A stretch of 64,000 bases of DNA from UBA2329 sp964577215 (GTDB lineage Bacteria > Bacteroidota > Bacteroidia > Chitinophagales > Saprospiraceae), in the NCBI GenBank assembly GCA_964577215.1, contig CAZNYK010000004.1, positions 5,654 through 69,653 of the forward strand. The letters run 5' to 3'. The position numbers and the translations under genes are program-made. The notes under the pieces were generated by a model, which had not been told where the DNA came from, searched no databases, and was given only the letters and a program-made list of their open reading frames with translations. Positions 8,404-16,298 of the stretch are shown here, piece after piece. The stretch's first letter is position 1, and each line of letters opens with the position of its first letter.

Positions 8404-8442
8404 CCTGGTAAATTTTCACTCCTCGTTACAGGATTTTGAAAC

Positions 8443-8703
8443 TTACTGCGTCAGCAACTGCTCGGCGGCAGCGGTGCCGTCTCCGACAAGGACGGCTGCA
8501 ACCAGGCACAGCACGAAAAGCGCAGCGGCCAAACCCCAGGTGAGTTTTTCAATGAAATCGGAAGATTTGGCGGCGCCGAACATTTGGTTGGCCTGCGAAC
8601 CGCCGAAGGTAGCGTCCACACCGCCCCCTTTCGGGTTTTGGATCAGCACGGCAATCATCAGCAGCACTCCGATAAAAGCGATGAGAATGGTCAAGGCAGA
8701 CAT
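8443..8703 (-). CDS. secG: Preprotein translocase subunit SecG
   Basis: The 86-residue protein has two membrane helices (about residues 3-21 and 54-73) separated by the conserved loop with IQNPKGGG and FGAAKSSDFIEKLTW. SecG is the small accessory subunit of the SecYEG channel. Its start is 1 bp from the end of the upstream TPR-protein gene, so the two are translationally coupled. In many Bacteroidota secG is followed by groES-groEL; here the toxin-antitoxin pair and a small gene lie between them. Confidence 0.95.
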   Translation of the reverse strand: MSALTILIAFIGVLLMIAVLIQNPKGGGVDATFGGSQANQMFGAAKSSDFIEKLTWGLAAALFVLCLVAAVLVGDGTAAAEQLLTQ

Positions 8704-8704
8704 A

Positions 8705-9643
8705 TCAGTTATTTTTTAGATTTTGAATTCGGGCCGCAAAGTACGCGCTTTTTTCCGGAAAAAGCAAGCACAACCGGTTATACATTTCTACGGCCTTGGC
8801 AATATGCCCCTGCCGGGCCAGCAATTCGGCCAATGTCTCGGACGCAACTTCCTCTTTTTCCTCCACACTGCGCTCTGCCATGTCGCGCAGATCGGGCAAA
8901 TTGTACCCGGTCTCCGGCTCCTGAACTGCGAGCGTCTCCTCCTTTCCGGCCGGGCTATCCGAAGTAGTTGGGGAGAGGGGGACGATGGGAAGCGGCCCCG
9001 GCACATGTCTTCGCTTCCAGCTCCGGAACTGGGACTTTGGCATGGGCTCGGGAACGGGCGTATCGCCTTCCGCATAAAGCGCTCCCTCAACCGGCAGAAG
9101 GGCTTCAGTTCCCTCCCCGGACACTTCCGGCGCCTCCCCGGAAACAGTCGCCTGGTTTTCTGCCGGGCGACTATCGCGCATCCCGGGAGCAGGAGTATGT
9201 TCGCCGGGTAATTCTTCTTTTCCCCTCGGCGCAGGCGACGATTTTTCAACCGGCGCAGTAGCCGGGGCTTCCCGCGGAGGCGCTGCTTCTACAGGCTTTT
9301 CTACGGAGACGGGCTCCCGGGCATTGGCGAGGCGTTGTTCCAGTTCTGCAAGGGGTTTGAGTTCAAAGAACTCTTCGTGGAGGGGCGCTTCGGCATGGAG
9401 CAGGCTTGCGTCGAGTTCCTGCAAGCGCCGGCGCAAAAAAGCCCTGTCAATGCTATGCGCTGCCGCGCGCCCCAGGTCGGCCTGAAAATCTTTATGGCCC
9501 TCCAGGCGGCTTTTGAACAAGAGCAATTGATGCACATGCGGGCAAAATGGATACTCCAGGGCCAAGGTTTTCAACTCCTGGTAAGAAACCCTGCGCAAAC
9601 CCTCGGGCTGCTGCAAGAACTGTATGAGGTTGTCGGCTGTCAT
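8705..9643 (-). CDS. Hypothetical protein with C-terminal TPR-like helices
   Basis: From ATG 9643 (MTADNLIQFLQQPEGL) the protein has 312 residues. The N-terminal 100 residues are helical. Residues about 100-240 are low-complexity and rich in Pro, Glu and Ala, probably disordered. The C-terminal 35 residues look like one TPR hairpin (LARQGHIAKAVEMYNRL). The frame is open upstream of 9643, but those codons overlap the rdgB end and look non-coding. A protein of this kind commonly precedes secG in Bacteroidota; its function is not known to me. Confidence 0.8.
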   Translation of the reverse strand: MTADNLIQFLQQPEGLRRVSYQELKTLALEYPFCPHVHQLLLFKSRLEGHKDFQADLGRAAAHSIDRAFLRRRLQELDASLLHAEAPLHEEFFELKPLAELEQRLANAREPVSVEKPVEAAPPREAPATAPVEKSSPAPRGKEELPGEHTPAPGMRDSRPAENQATVSGEAPEVSGEGTEALLPVEGALYAEGDTPVPEPMPKSQFRSWKRRHVPGPLPIVPLSPTTSDSPAGKEETLAVQEPETGYNLPDLRDMAERSVEEKEEVASETLAELLARQGHIAKAVEMYNRLCLLFPEKSAYFAARIQNLKNN

Positions 9644-9707
9644 ATGCGCGTCTTTCCGCTGCAAATATATGAAATTGCACAAAAAATACCAACTGATTAT
9701 CAAACGC

Positions 9708-10289
9708 TTACAAGGTGGCAAGGAATGCGAGCAACTTGGCAACCGCCTTGCCCCGGTGGCTGATGGCCCCTTTTTCTTCTGTATCCATTTCGGCAAAGGA
9801 ACGATGCGCTCCTTCGGGAACGAAAATGGGATCATAACCGAACCCGCCGCTTCCTGCCGGCGACGCTGCAATTTGCCCTTCTGCAACGCCTTCAAAGACA
9901 TGCTCTTTTCCGTCGAGGATCAAAGCAATGACCGTGCGAAACCGCGCACGGCGATCGGCAATGCCTTTCATTTTTGCCAGCACCAAGCGGGTATTGTCTT
10001 CCGCTTGTTTGTCTTCGCCGGCATAGCGGGCAGAACGCACCCCGGGTTCTCCGTTCAGGGCGTTTATTTCCAAACCGGTATCCTCAGCAAAGCAATTCAC
10101 GCCGTAGTGCGCATGCACATAGCGGGCTTTTTGCAAGGCATTTCCTTCTATAGTAGGCGTGGTTTCGGGAAGCTCTCCGGCACAGCCGATATCGGCCAGG
10201 CTTTTGAGCCGGATGCCGGAGGGCAGCAGCGCGACTACTTCGCGGATTTTATGGGCATTACCGGTGGCGAATACGATCTCGAGATTCAT
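9708..10289 (-). CDS. rdgB: XTP/dITP diphosphatase (HAM1/RdgB)
   Basis: This 193-residue enzyme hydrolyses non-canonical purine nucleotides (XTP, ITP, dITP) to monophosphates and so keeps them out of DNA and RNA. It begins with the family motif IVFATGNAHKIREV and has FAEDTGLEINALNGEPGVRSARYAG, which holds the catalytic and metal-binding residues, and GGFGYDPIFVPEG near the C-terminus. The ATG at 10289 overlaps the previous gene by 4 bp, confirming the start and the coupling. Confidence 0.96.
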   Translation of the reverse strand: MNLEIVFATGNAHKIREVVALLPSGIRLKSLADIGCAGELPETTPTIEGNALQKARYVHAHYGVNCFAEDTGLEINALNGEPGVRSARYAGEDKQAEDNTRLVLAKMKGIADRRARFRTVIALILDGKEHVFEGVAEGQIAASPAGSGGFGYDPIFVPEGAHRSFAEMDTEEKGAISHRGKAVAKLLAFLATL

Positions 10290-10741
10290 TTGTGTAGAAA
10301 TATTTGTTGAAGCGCCTTCCAAAACGGACCGGAGCGCTCGCTGCCGCCGCGCGCCCGCTCTTCCATGAGTACCTGCAATGAATCGCAAAAGAGAAGGATT
10401 TTACCCCGGAAGCGAATGGGGACATAGTGACTCCAGTTGATCTGCAAGCCGAGGTCGGCGGGCGTAAACCCGAAAACCAGGAGCGTTTGAAAGGCGGCCC
10501 GGCGGTACAATAATGCAAATGACGGCACGGATTGGTTTGCAATTTCGGCAAATTGCGTATCTTTGGCCAGATCAACCCGGGCGGCCTGCAGCACGCGTTC
10601 CAGGAAGGCTTGCACGCCGGTTTCGTCCGTTTGTTCGTAGAAAAGCAAAATTTCACGAGCATTTTCGCCCTTCCAACGGGCGATTTCGGCGCCGTGGGGC
10701 GCCGGGTCAAATATATCGAAGTTTAACAATTTAGTTTCCAA
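10286..10741 (-). CDS. Conserved hypothetical protein upstream of rdgB
   Basis: The 151-residue protein has no signal peptide or membrane helix and looks like a small alpha/beta cytoplasmic protein (METKLLNFDIFDP at the start, INWSHYVPIRFRGKILLF in the middle). I do not recognise the family. It overlaps rdgB by 4 bp and is the first gene of the run that ends with secG. An AT-rich stretch upstream (10742-10810) separates it from the divergent ilvE. Confidence 0.75.
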   Translation of the reverse strand: METKLLNFDIFDPAPHGAEIARWKGENAREILLFYEQTDETGVQAFLERVLQAARVDLAKDTQFAEIANQSVPSFALLYRRAAFQTLLVFGFTPADLGLQINWSHYVPIRFRGKILLFCDSLQVLMEERARGGSERSGPFWKALQQIFLHK

Positions 10742-10831
10742 TATAAAATTTTTTTAACCCGCAAAATGAACAATTTTATACTTTTTTTTGTCTTTTTTCG
10801 AGCAGAGTTTAGAATTTTTGGTAAAAATACT

Positions 10832-10839
10832 TAATTTTG
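10832..10839 (+). promoter_or_regulatory. -7 box (TAATTTTG) of ilvE
   Basis: TAATTTTG matches the Bacteroidota -7 consensus and lies 14 bp before the ilvE ATG, inside an AT-rich divergent spacer. No good -33 TTTG is present at 19-20 bp spacing. Confidence 0.5.
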
Positions 10840-10853
10840 TACAAAAAGCCGTC

Positions 10854-11948
10854 ATGAAGTACCAAATCAGCCTGACCAGAACCAAAAACTCCCGGCTCAA
10901 CGAAGTGGATTTCCACAATATACCCTTCGGCCGGCACTTTTCCGACCACATGTTTATCGCCGATTTTGACGGCGATACCTGGATCAACCCTCGTATCGAG
11001 CCGTTCGGCCCGTTCAGCGTTCATCCGGGTTGTATGGGTCTGCACTACGGACAATCAATTTTCGAGGGTATGAAGGCGACCAAGACTTTGGATGGCCAAC
11101 CTGTATTGTTCCGCCCGGAGATGCACGCCCGCCGCATGAACGCTTCGGCCCGTCGTATGTGTATGCCCGAAATACCGGAAGCGCTGTTCCTGCAGGCTCT
11201 TCACGAGCTTGTCGGGCTGGATGCGAACTGGATTCCGCCACAAGAGGGCAGCGCCCTGTATATCCGCCCGCTGATGTTTGCCACGGATGAATTTATCGGG
11301 GTCCGGCCTTCCGTCAAGTTCAGGTTCCTAGTCATGACCGGCCCTGTAGGCCCATACTACCCCAAGCCGGTACGCCTGATGGCTGAAGACCACTACGTGC
11401 GCGCCGTGAACGGCGGGACGGGAGAAGCCAAGTCGGCCGGCAACTATGCCGGGGCCATGCTTCCTACCAAAATGGCGCAGCAAAAAGGCTTTGACCAGGT
11501 GATGTGGCTCGAATCGCCGGAGTTCAAATCCATCCAGGAGGTGGGCACGATGAACATATTCTTCGTGATAGACGGCAAGGTGATCACGCCGATCACCGAT
11601 GGCGCCATCCTCAAAGGTATCACCCGCGACACCATCATCACCCTGCTGAAGGAGGAGGGATTCCCGGTGGAAGTACGCCGTATCTCTATTGATGAACTGA
11701 CGGAAGCCTATCGCAAGGGGCTTTTACAGGAAGTCTTCGGGGCCGGTACCGCGGCGGTCGTTTCCCATGTGTCGCATATACAATACAAGGATGTGCTCAT
11801 GGAACTCCCCCCCGTGGAAGCGCGCAAAATCGGCATTTGGGCCAAAGACCACATTGACGGCTTGCGCTCCGGCCGTTTCCCCGATACGCACGGATGGGTG
11901 GTACCGGTGAAGATGCCTGTTCCTGTAGAAGCGGAAGCGGCGTTATAA
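10854..11948 (+). CDS. ilvE: Branched-chain amino acid aminotransferase
   Basis: This PLP enzyme interconverts Leu, Ile and Val with their 2-oxo acids, the last step of their synthesis. The 364-residue protein is of the longer BCAT type. The PLP lysine is in GGTGEAKSAGNYA, and the substrate and cofactor loops are visible (QEVGTMNIFFV, ITPITDGAILKGITRDTI, EVFGAGTAAVV). The ATG at 10854 is preferred over an upstream frame extension because it follows a -7 box and starts the conserved region (MKYQISLTRT). It converges with the carbonic anhydrase gene with 22 bp between stops. Confidence 0.96.
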   Translation: MKYQISLTRTKNSRLNEVDFHNIPFGRHFSDHMFIADFDGDTWINPRIEPFGPFSVHPGCMGLHYGQSIFEGMKATKTLDGQPVLFRPEMHARRMNASARRMCMPEIPEALFLQALHELVGLDANWIPPQEGSALYIRPLMFATDEFIGVRPSVKFRFLVMTGPVGPYYPKPVRLMAEDHYVRAVNGGTGEAKSAGNYAGAMLPTKMAQQKGFDQVMWLESPEFKSIQEVGTMNIFFVIDGKVITPITDGAILKGITRDTIITLLKEEGFPVEVRRISIDELTEAYRKGLLQEVFGAGTAAVVSHVSHIQYKDVLMELPPVEARKIGIWAKDHIDGLRSGRFPDTHGWVVPVKMPVPVEAEAAL

Positions 11949-11970
11949 CATGGTCTTGGGAAAGACCCGC

Positions 11971-12636
11971 CTACCGTAGGATTTCAACTTTTCCATTGTC
12001 GATATTGTACATGGCGCCTACAATGTTGAGCTTTCCTTCCTGAACCTTTTCAGCCAGGATCGGGCCTGAGTTTTTCAACTGTTCTACTCCATGCCGGATA
12101 TTGGCACGTACGGCCGGGTCAATTTTTCTGCCTGCTTCGCGAAGCACCTCCTGTTCTTCAGGCTCCTCCTGGATGGCTTTTACAATATCTTTGATATGGC
12201 CCTCCGCCTCGTGCGCGTCGCTTTCAAGGAATGCCTTTATGGCGCCGCACTCTTCATGCCCCATGACGACGACCAGGCTCACCCCGAGGTGTTCTACCGC
12301 GTATTCAATGCTGCCGAGTTCGAAATCGCCGATGACATTGCCCGCAGTGCGGATGACGAACAAGTCGCCCAGGCCCTGATCGAACACTAGTTCTGGCGGA
12401 ACCCGCGAGTCAGAACAACTCACAATAACCGCGTAAGGCTTCTGACCTTTTTCCAATTCCTGCAACCTTTTCAGCGTCTGGTCAGGGTGGATGGGATGGA
12501 AAGAGGCGAACCTCTCATTGCCGGCCTCCAGCTTCTGGAGAGGAGTCATGCCGGATTCATCGTGGGTTGGACCTGGAGAACAACTCCAAATCCCGGCTGC
12601 CAACAGGGCAGGGATCAACAAAACGATCGGTTTCAT
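11971..12636 (-). CDS. Beta-type carbonic anhydrase, exported lipoprotein
   Basis: The 221-residue protein has the beta-carbonic anhydrase zinc ligands: CSDSR, and the His and Cys of GHEECG. The enzyme hydrates CO2 to bicarbonate. Unlike the usual cytoplasmic form it begins with a lipoprotein signal (LLAAGIWSC, lipobox Cys at about 19), so it should act in the periplasm or at the outer membrane. The FVIRTAGNVI segment confirms the clade. It stands alone, convergent with ilvE. Confidence 0.93.
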   Translation of the reverse strand: MKPIVLLIPALLAAGIWSCSPGPTHDESGMTPLQKLEAGNERFASFHPIHPDQTLKRLQELEKGQKPYAVIVSCSDSRVPPELVFDQGLGDLFVIRTAGNVIGDFELGSIEYAVEHLGVSLVVVMGHEECGAIKAFLESDAHEAEGHIKDIVKAIQEEPEEQEVLREAGRKIDPAVRANIRHGVEQLKNSGPILAEKVQEGKLNIVGAMYNIDNGKVEILR

Positions 12637-12818
12637 TCCTTCGATGGCTTTTCATTGAAAAACAGTGACTGATATGAAACGGGAGGCAAAGAGCCGGCGC
12701 GTTTCCGCGGCAAATGTAGCATGCCGGCGAAATGCATTTGGTGACAATAATCACAGCTATATAAAAAATCCGGCCTCCCACGCTCCACACCATAAACCCC
12801 GGGGAATCGAATAAAGAG
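12637..12818. other. Intergenic region
   Basis: These 182 bp hold the upstream region of the carbonic anhydrase gene and the end of the broken barrel gene. GGGAGGC and GCCTCCC arms about 95 bp apart are present, but no clear gene or terminator. Confidence 0.4.
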
Positions 12819-13194
12819 CTAGAACCTCCAGCCCAAACCCACTTCTCCCATCACCGCGTACTCCGCTCCCGGAACTTTTGCATACGAGGCGCCCGCCTGC
12901 AGGTAGGCATTCCTGCCGAGATTCAGCCGCAGGCCTGCGTCGCCGAAGGCGGAGAAGGTGTTGTCGGCAACAGCATTCATGTCAAAGGGCAGCGCTCCCC
13001 GGCCATCTCTGCCGAGGAGGAACTGCTGAGCCCCCACTGCCCTCGCGCACCGCCACCAAGATAGGGGCGTAAGAGCCTGCCGGGCAGGTAATACCGGGCC
13101 TGCACATCGCCGAGCAAACCGGTGGCGGAAGCTGCAAGGGCGCCCTCGTACTTTCCTGCGCGACCTGTCCCGCCGGGAAAAGCGGTGTAAGATT
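12819..13194 (-). pseudogene. Broken outer-membrane barrel gene (3' fragment with frameshift)
   Basis: The minus strand encodes two adjacent frames that together match the C-terminal barrel of the intact gene at 14628-16064. The first part reads EGALAASATGLLGDVQARY then LPGRLLRPYLGGGAR; the second reads GLRLNLGRNAYLQAGASYAK and ends in GLGWRF. The intact paralog has the corresponding GAITASSQGLLL, LLPGKVRPYVEAGGRW and GVRAYIGSHAYVQAGA. A shift of frame near 13035 separates the two parts, and the 5' half is missing. The coding similarity stops where the palindromic repeat begins, so the gene is decayed and truncated there. Confidence 0.75.
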
Positions 13195-13267
13195 ACAAAT
13201 CACTGGCTATCAGTTATTCCGATGAAAAATGGTTTATTTTTTGTGAACCATTTTTCGCCGGGTATAA
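13195..13267 (+). repeat. Dispersed palindromic repeat, copy 2
   Basis: This copy has CACTGGCTATCAGTTAT, then CCGATGAAAAATGG, a T-rich loop, CCATTTTTCGCCGGG and the terminal TATAA. It fills the space between the truncated barrel gene and the stop codon of the lipoprotein gene that starts at 14530. Confidence 0.85.
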
Positions 13268-13270
13268 GCG

Positions 13271-14530
13271 TTATTTCTTGCAGAAGTAGATCAGTTTTGC
13301 GCCGCCTTCGCCTTCCAGCCAGCCCTTGTTCTGACCCTGGGGACGGTACCGGCTGCCATCGCTTTTGCCGGAAAATTTGCCCGATTTGAAGGTCGTGGTA
13401 GCAGATTGGCCCCAGGAAAGGGTTTTTACGCTGCTCTTCTTGGAATCGTTAGCGTCCATATCAATAGCGGTTACTACTTCAATGTGTCCCGATCCGTTGG
13501 TGTTTTCATACCAGAGCATCACGTCGCAGCCTTTCTCCAAAGCCTTTTTTGCCTCTTGACTTGCAGATTCGCCGGCCTTATCCCTGGCGGTGGTCATTCC
13601 GTATCCTTTGCCGTTGAACCACGATTCGATGGAAGAACTCCCGGTTACCGGGGCGCCGCCTTCCTTAACGGCGCCGATGCCTTTAGAGAGGTCGTTCCAC
13701 TCATCGGAGTTGACATCCTCCTTCAGCAGTCCGAGTTTGTGTGCGCATGCGCCTGACGCTACTGCGGCGCAGGAGCCGTTGTGATCCGTTTTCCAGGGTA
13801 CGCCTGTGATATCAGTCCATTTTTTCCGGGAGTCATCTGCTACGCCGCCTGCGGGCGGTTGTTGTACGAAATTGGACAGGTGATTTTTTCCGCAGCAAAG
13901 CCGGACGTTGACCATCGGTTGCGGCAACACATCAAATCCTTTATTGCCGATGACGCTCAGGTCGAGTAAGGATTCCCGGTCGAAGCAGCGCATGGTGAGC
14001 CGCTGCAATTCGTCGCGGGCGCGGTGCGCAGCCGCGGGATTGCCCTGAGAGGCAGCGTTGTAAATTTGCTCGCCGTAGCGGCGAATGCTTTTCAACACCG
14101 CAAACCAGGGATTGGAAGTCGGCATGGCAAAATAGTCCTGCACAACCGGCTGGGGTAGTTGCCCGGATTCCAAGGCACTGAAGAACATCTCTGCCGAAAA
14201 GGCTGCAGCTGCGCCTTCGAAGGGCGATTGGGCGTTGGTTTCCCCCAATGTCGAGAGCATTTGGGAGAGGTTGCTCAGCGCCGGAAATCCGTAGTCGGCC
14301 CAATACTTGTGCAGGTTCTGGCGGTAAAAGGCCTCTATGGCCACCCGGTCGCCATCATAGTTGAATGCTACTAACTCCGGCGGGCAGTCGTCATCGTCGC
14401 TATAGGGGACGATGTCGCTTTCTTTTTTACAACCTGCAAGGGCAAGTATCGCAATGGTAAAGGTAAAGATCAGGGCCCGCTGAAAGCTGAAGCCGAAAGT
14501 CTGGATTGAAAAAATTGATTGCTTTTTCAT
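13271..14530 (-). CDS. Lipoprotein with cysteine-peptidase-like C-terminal domain
   Basis: The 419-residue protein starts with a hydrophobic signal and a lipobox (LALAGC, Cys at about 34), so it is anchored on a membrane outside the cytoplasm. The middle is helical and unassigned. The C-terminal half contains NGSCAAVASGACAHKLG and later GSGHIEVVTAID, a Cys-then-His arrangement typical of papain-fold or C39-like peptidases and related hydrolases. The fold assignment is inference from motif order. It is flanked by an intact barrel gene and a broken copy of the same family. Confidence 0.7.
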   Translation of the reverse strand: MKKQSIFSIQTFGFSFQRALIFTFTIAILALAGCKKESDIVPYSDDDDCPPELVAFNYDGDRVAIEAFYRQNLHKYWADYGFPALSNLSQMLSTLGETNAQSPFEGAAAAFSAEMFFSALESGQLPQPVVQDYFAMPTSNPWFAVLKSIRRYGEQIYNAASQGNPAAAHRARDELQRLTMRCFDRESLLDLSVIGNKGFDVLPQPMVNVRLCCGKNHLSNFVQQPPAGGVADDSRKKWTDITGVPWKTDHNGSCAAVASGACAHKLGLLKEDVNSDEWNDLSKGIGAVKEGGAPVTGSSSIESWFNGKGYGMTTARDKAGESASQEAKKALEKGCDVMLWYENTNGSGHIEVVTAIDMDANDSKKSSVKTLSWGQSATTTFKSGKFSGKSDGSRYRPQGQNKGWLEGEGGAKLIYFCKK

Positions 14531-14573
14531 GATATTGAAATTTTTGAGGTGAAAAAATGTGAAGAGGAATAAA

Positions 14574-14596
14574 GCGCCGGCCCGAAGGCCGGCCCA
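14574..14596 (-). terminator. Intrinsic terminator with UUCG loop
   Basis: On the minus strand GCCGGCC and GGCCGGC form a 7-bp GC stem closed by the very stable TTCG loop (14576-14593), followed by GCTTTATT. It lies about 35 bp after the stop of the barrel gene that starts at 16064. Confidence 0.8.
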
Positions 14597-14627
14597 CAGT
14601 CAATGGGATTATTGCGCTGCTGCCCGG

Positions 14628-16064
14628 TCACTTCCCGTAGATTCGTTTGAATACCTCGCTCCAGCGCTTCTGGGCGCGTTCGCTGGAAAAAGCCTTTTTC
14701 ATGGCTTTCTCATGCGACAAACCGTTAATCGCCCGCTCGGTAGTGTACCTGTCGTAGCCCGGGATGATGAGCTTGGGCAGTTCATCTCTTTTGGTGATCT
14801 TGTCATAATCGACTTCATCGTCGTCGGCGTTTAACAATAGCTGATTCGCCTGCGCGCCTCTTTTCGCGGTATTCCCAAAAGTCCAGCCCAGGCTTACGTG
14901 GCCGCCCGGCGCGTAATCGGCGCCCGGCCACTTGGCCAGTATTGCGCCAGCTTGCACATAAGCGTGAGACCCGATGTAAGCGCGTACGCCTGCGCCTGCA
15001 TACCCGGAAAAACCGGATGGAATCTCTATCTCGTCGAAGGGGAACGCCAGCCCGGCTACCTGCATCTGCGTTAGATGTTGCAGCACGCCCAGCCAACGAC
15101 CGCCTGCCTCCACGTAAGGGCGCACCTTGCCCGGCAGCAGGTATTTCAAGCCGGCATCGAGCAGCAGCCCTTGTGAAGAGGCAGTGATGGCGCCATATTC
15201 GATGCGGGGAGCAGGGTCTTCAAAGGGGATCACCGTGATGGGGAACCGGCCGGTAAAGGTGCGGCGGAAATAGTGCGCGCCGGCGGTGAACTCAAGGTTG
15301 CGAATGGGGGAAAATCCCAATTGGAGGCCGGGTATGACCTGCGCGGAGGCGCGGAGCGTGGCGTCGGGCAGGATGTGTTGGCTGGGATCTGTATTGTCGC
15401 CCGGTATGAATACGCCTCCAAGCTGTTCGGTGAGCATCTCAAATACTTCGGGCTGGGCAGTTATGTTGCGCGTGAAGTTGTCGTGCAGTTGAGTGTAGGA
15501 GATGTAGATGTCCCCCGGGCGCTTGAAAGGCTGGGAAAGTCCGGCGCCGACAGATACCAAAGCCTTAGAAGGGGAAGCCGGGCCGGGCTGGGGGATGTGG
15601 GAGATGAGTTCCGGTGAAGAGTAGCCTTCTTTTCGTCGCAATTTTATGCATCCATGTGTCCAGTACCAATCAGTGATTGTCGGCATCGTATCGCCCCGGA
15701 ATTGAATTTGGATACAGTGTCCGTCATGTATTCTGCCCTCCGCTCCGTAAAACTGACAATTTCCTTTAGCGTCGCGTGGCGGGAAATGGTGTTCGGTTTT
15801 ATATGCCCTGCTGAATGAGCCCCATTTGCCGCCGATTTTGCTGTTTTCGGGTACCACCAACTCAGCCTTGCTTTTAAAGGTAATGTGCAAGTCGCTGGCA
15901 TAGTCCATATCGTCATATTTTTCTGCCAACTTTTTGTCATAGCAAAACTTGTACGTAGCTGTCTCCGTTTTTTTGCCCGCCTCTTGTGCAGCGGCAGTGG
16001 TAAGCCCGGTTGCCCATAGGATGAGTGCGGCGAGGATGCTCTTAGATATCAGTGTGGTTTTCAT
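14628..16064 (-). CDS. Secreted protein with C-terminal outer-membrane beta-barrel
   Basis: The 478-residue protein has a signal peptide ending near TTAAAQ (about residue 26). Residues 27-150 form a soluble domain containing several Cys and the HGCIKLRRKEG segment. Residues about 165-400 are amphipathic strands of an OmpA/opacity-like barrel (VSVGAGLSQPF through HVSLGWTF). A charged 70-residue tail follows the barrel, which is unusual because barrels normally end at the last strand. A broken paralog of the barrel part lies at 12819-13194. Confidence 0.75.
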   Translation of the reverse strand: MKTTLISKSILAALILWATGLTTAAAQEAGKKTETATYKFCYDKKLAEKYDDMDYASDLHITFKSKAELVVPENSKIGGKWGSFSRAYKTEHHFPPRDAKGNCQFYGAEGRIHDGHCIQIQFRGDTMPTITDWYWTHGCIKLRRKEGYSSPELISHIPQPGPASPSKALVSVGAGLSQPFKRPGDIYISYTQLHDNFTRNITAQPEVFEMLTEQLGGVFIPGDNTDPSQHILPDATLRASAQVIPGLQLGFSPIRNLEFTAGAHYFRRTFTGRFPITVIPFEDPAPRIEYGAITASSQGLLLDAGLKYLLPGKVRPYVEAGGRWLGVLQHLTQMQVAGLAFPFDEIEIPSGFSGYAGAGVRAYIGSHAYVQAGAILAKWPGADYAPGGHVSLGWTFGNTAKRGAQANQLLLNADDDEVDYDKITKRDELPKLIIPGYDRYTTERAINGLSHEKAMKKAFSSERAQKRWSEVFKRIYGK

Positions 16065-16298
16065 GGCAAGTGATTTTGTGGTGAATAATGATTACGCCAC
16101 AAAAATGCCCTACAGGAACAGGCATTTGCCATTACAATTTTGACCAGGTATCTTCTCTGCCAAGTCCGGATTTTGGCAGGTTCCATCCGGAAAAATCCAA
16201 TTACCTTTTTTCAAATTGCTTAAAATCAATGGAATAAGCATGAATCCCTGGACAGGGCGCCCATTACCAAAAAATCCGAAAATCCATTGGACCCCGGC
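16065..16298. other. Intergenic region
   Basis: These 234 bp separate the barrel gene from the T9SS cargo gene upstream of it. A CATTTTTG sequence on the minus strand about 35 bp before the barrel gene is one mismatch from the -7 consensus and may be its promoter. I see no other structure. Confidence 0.4.
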
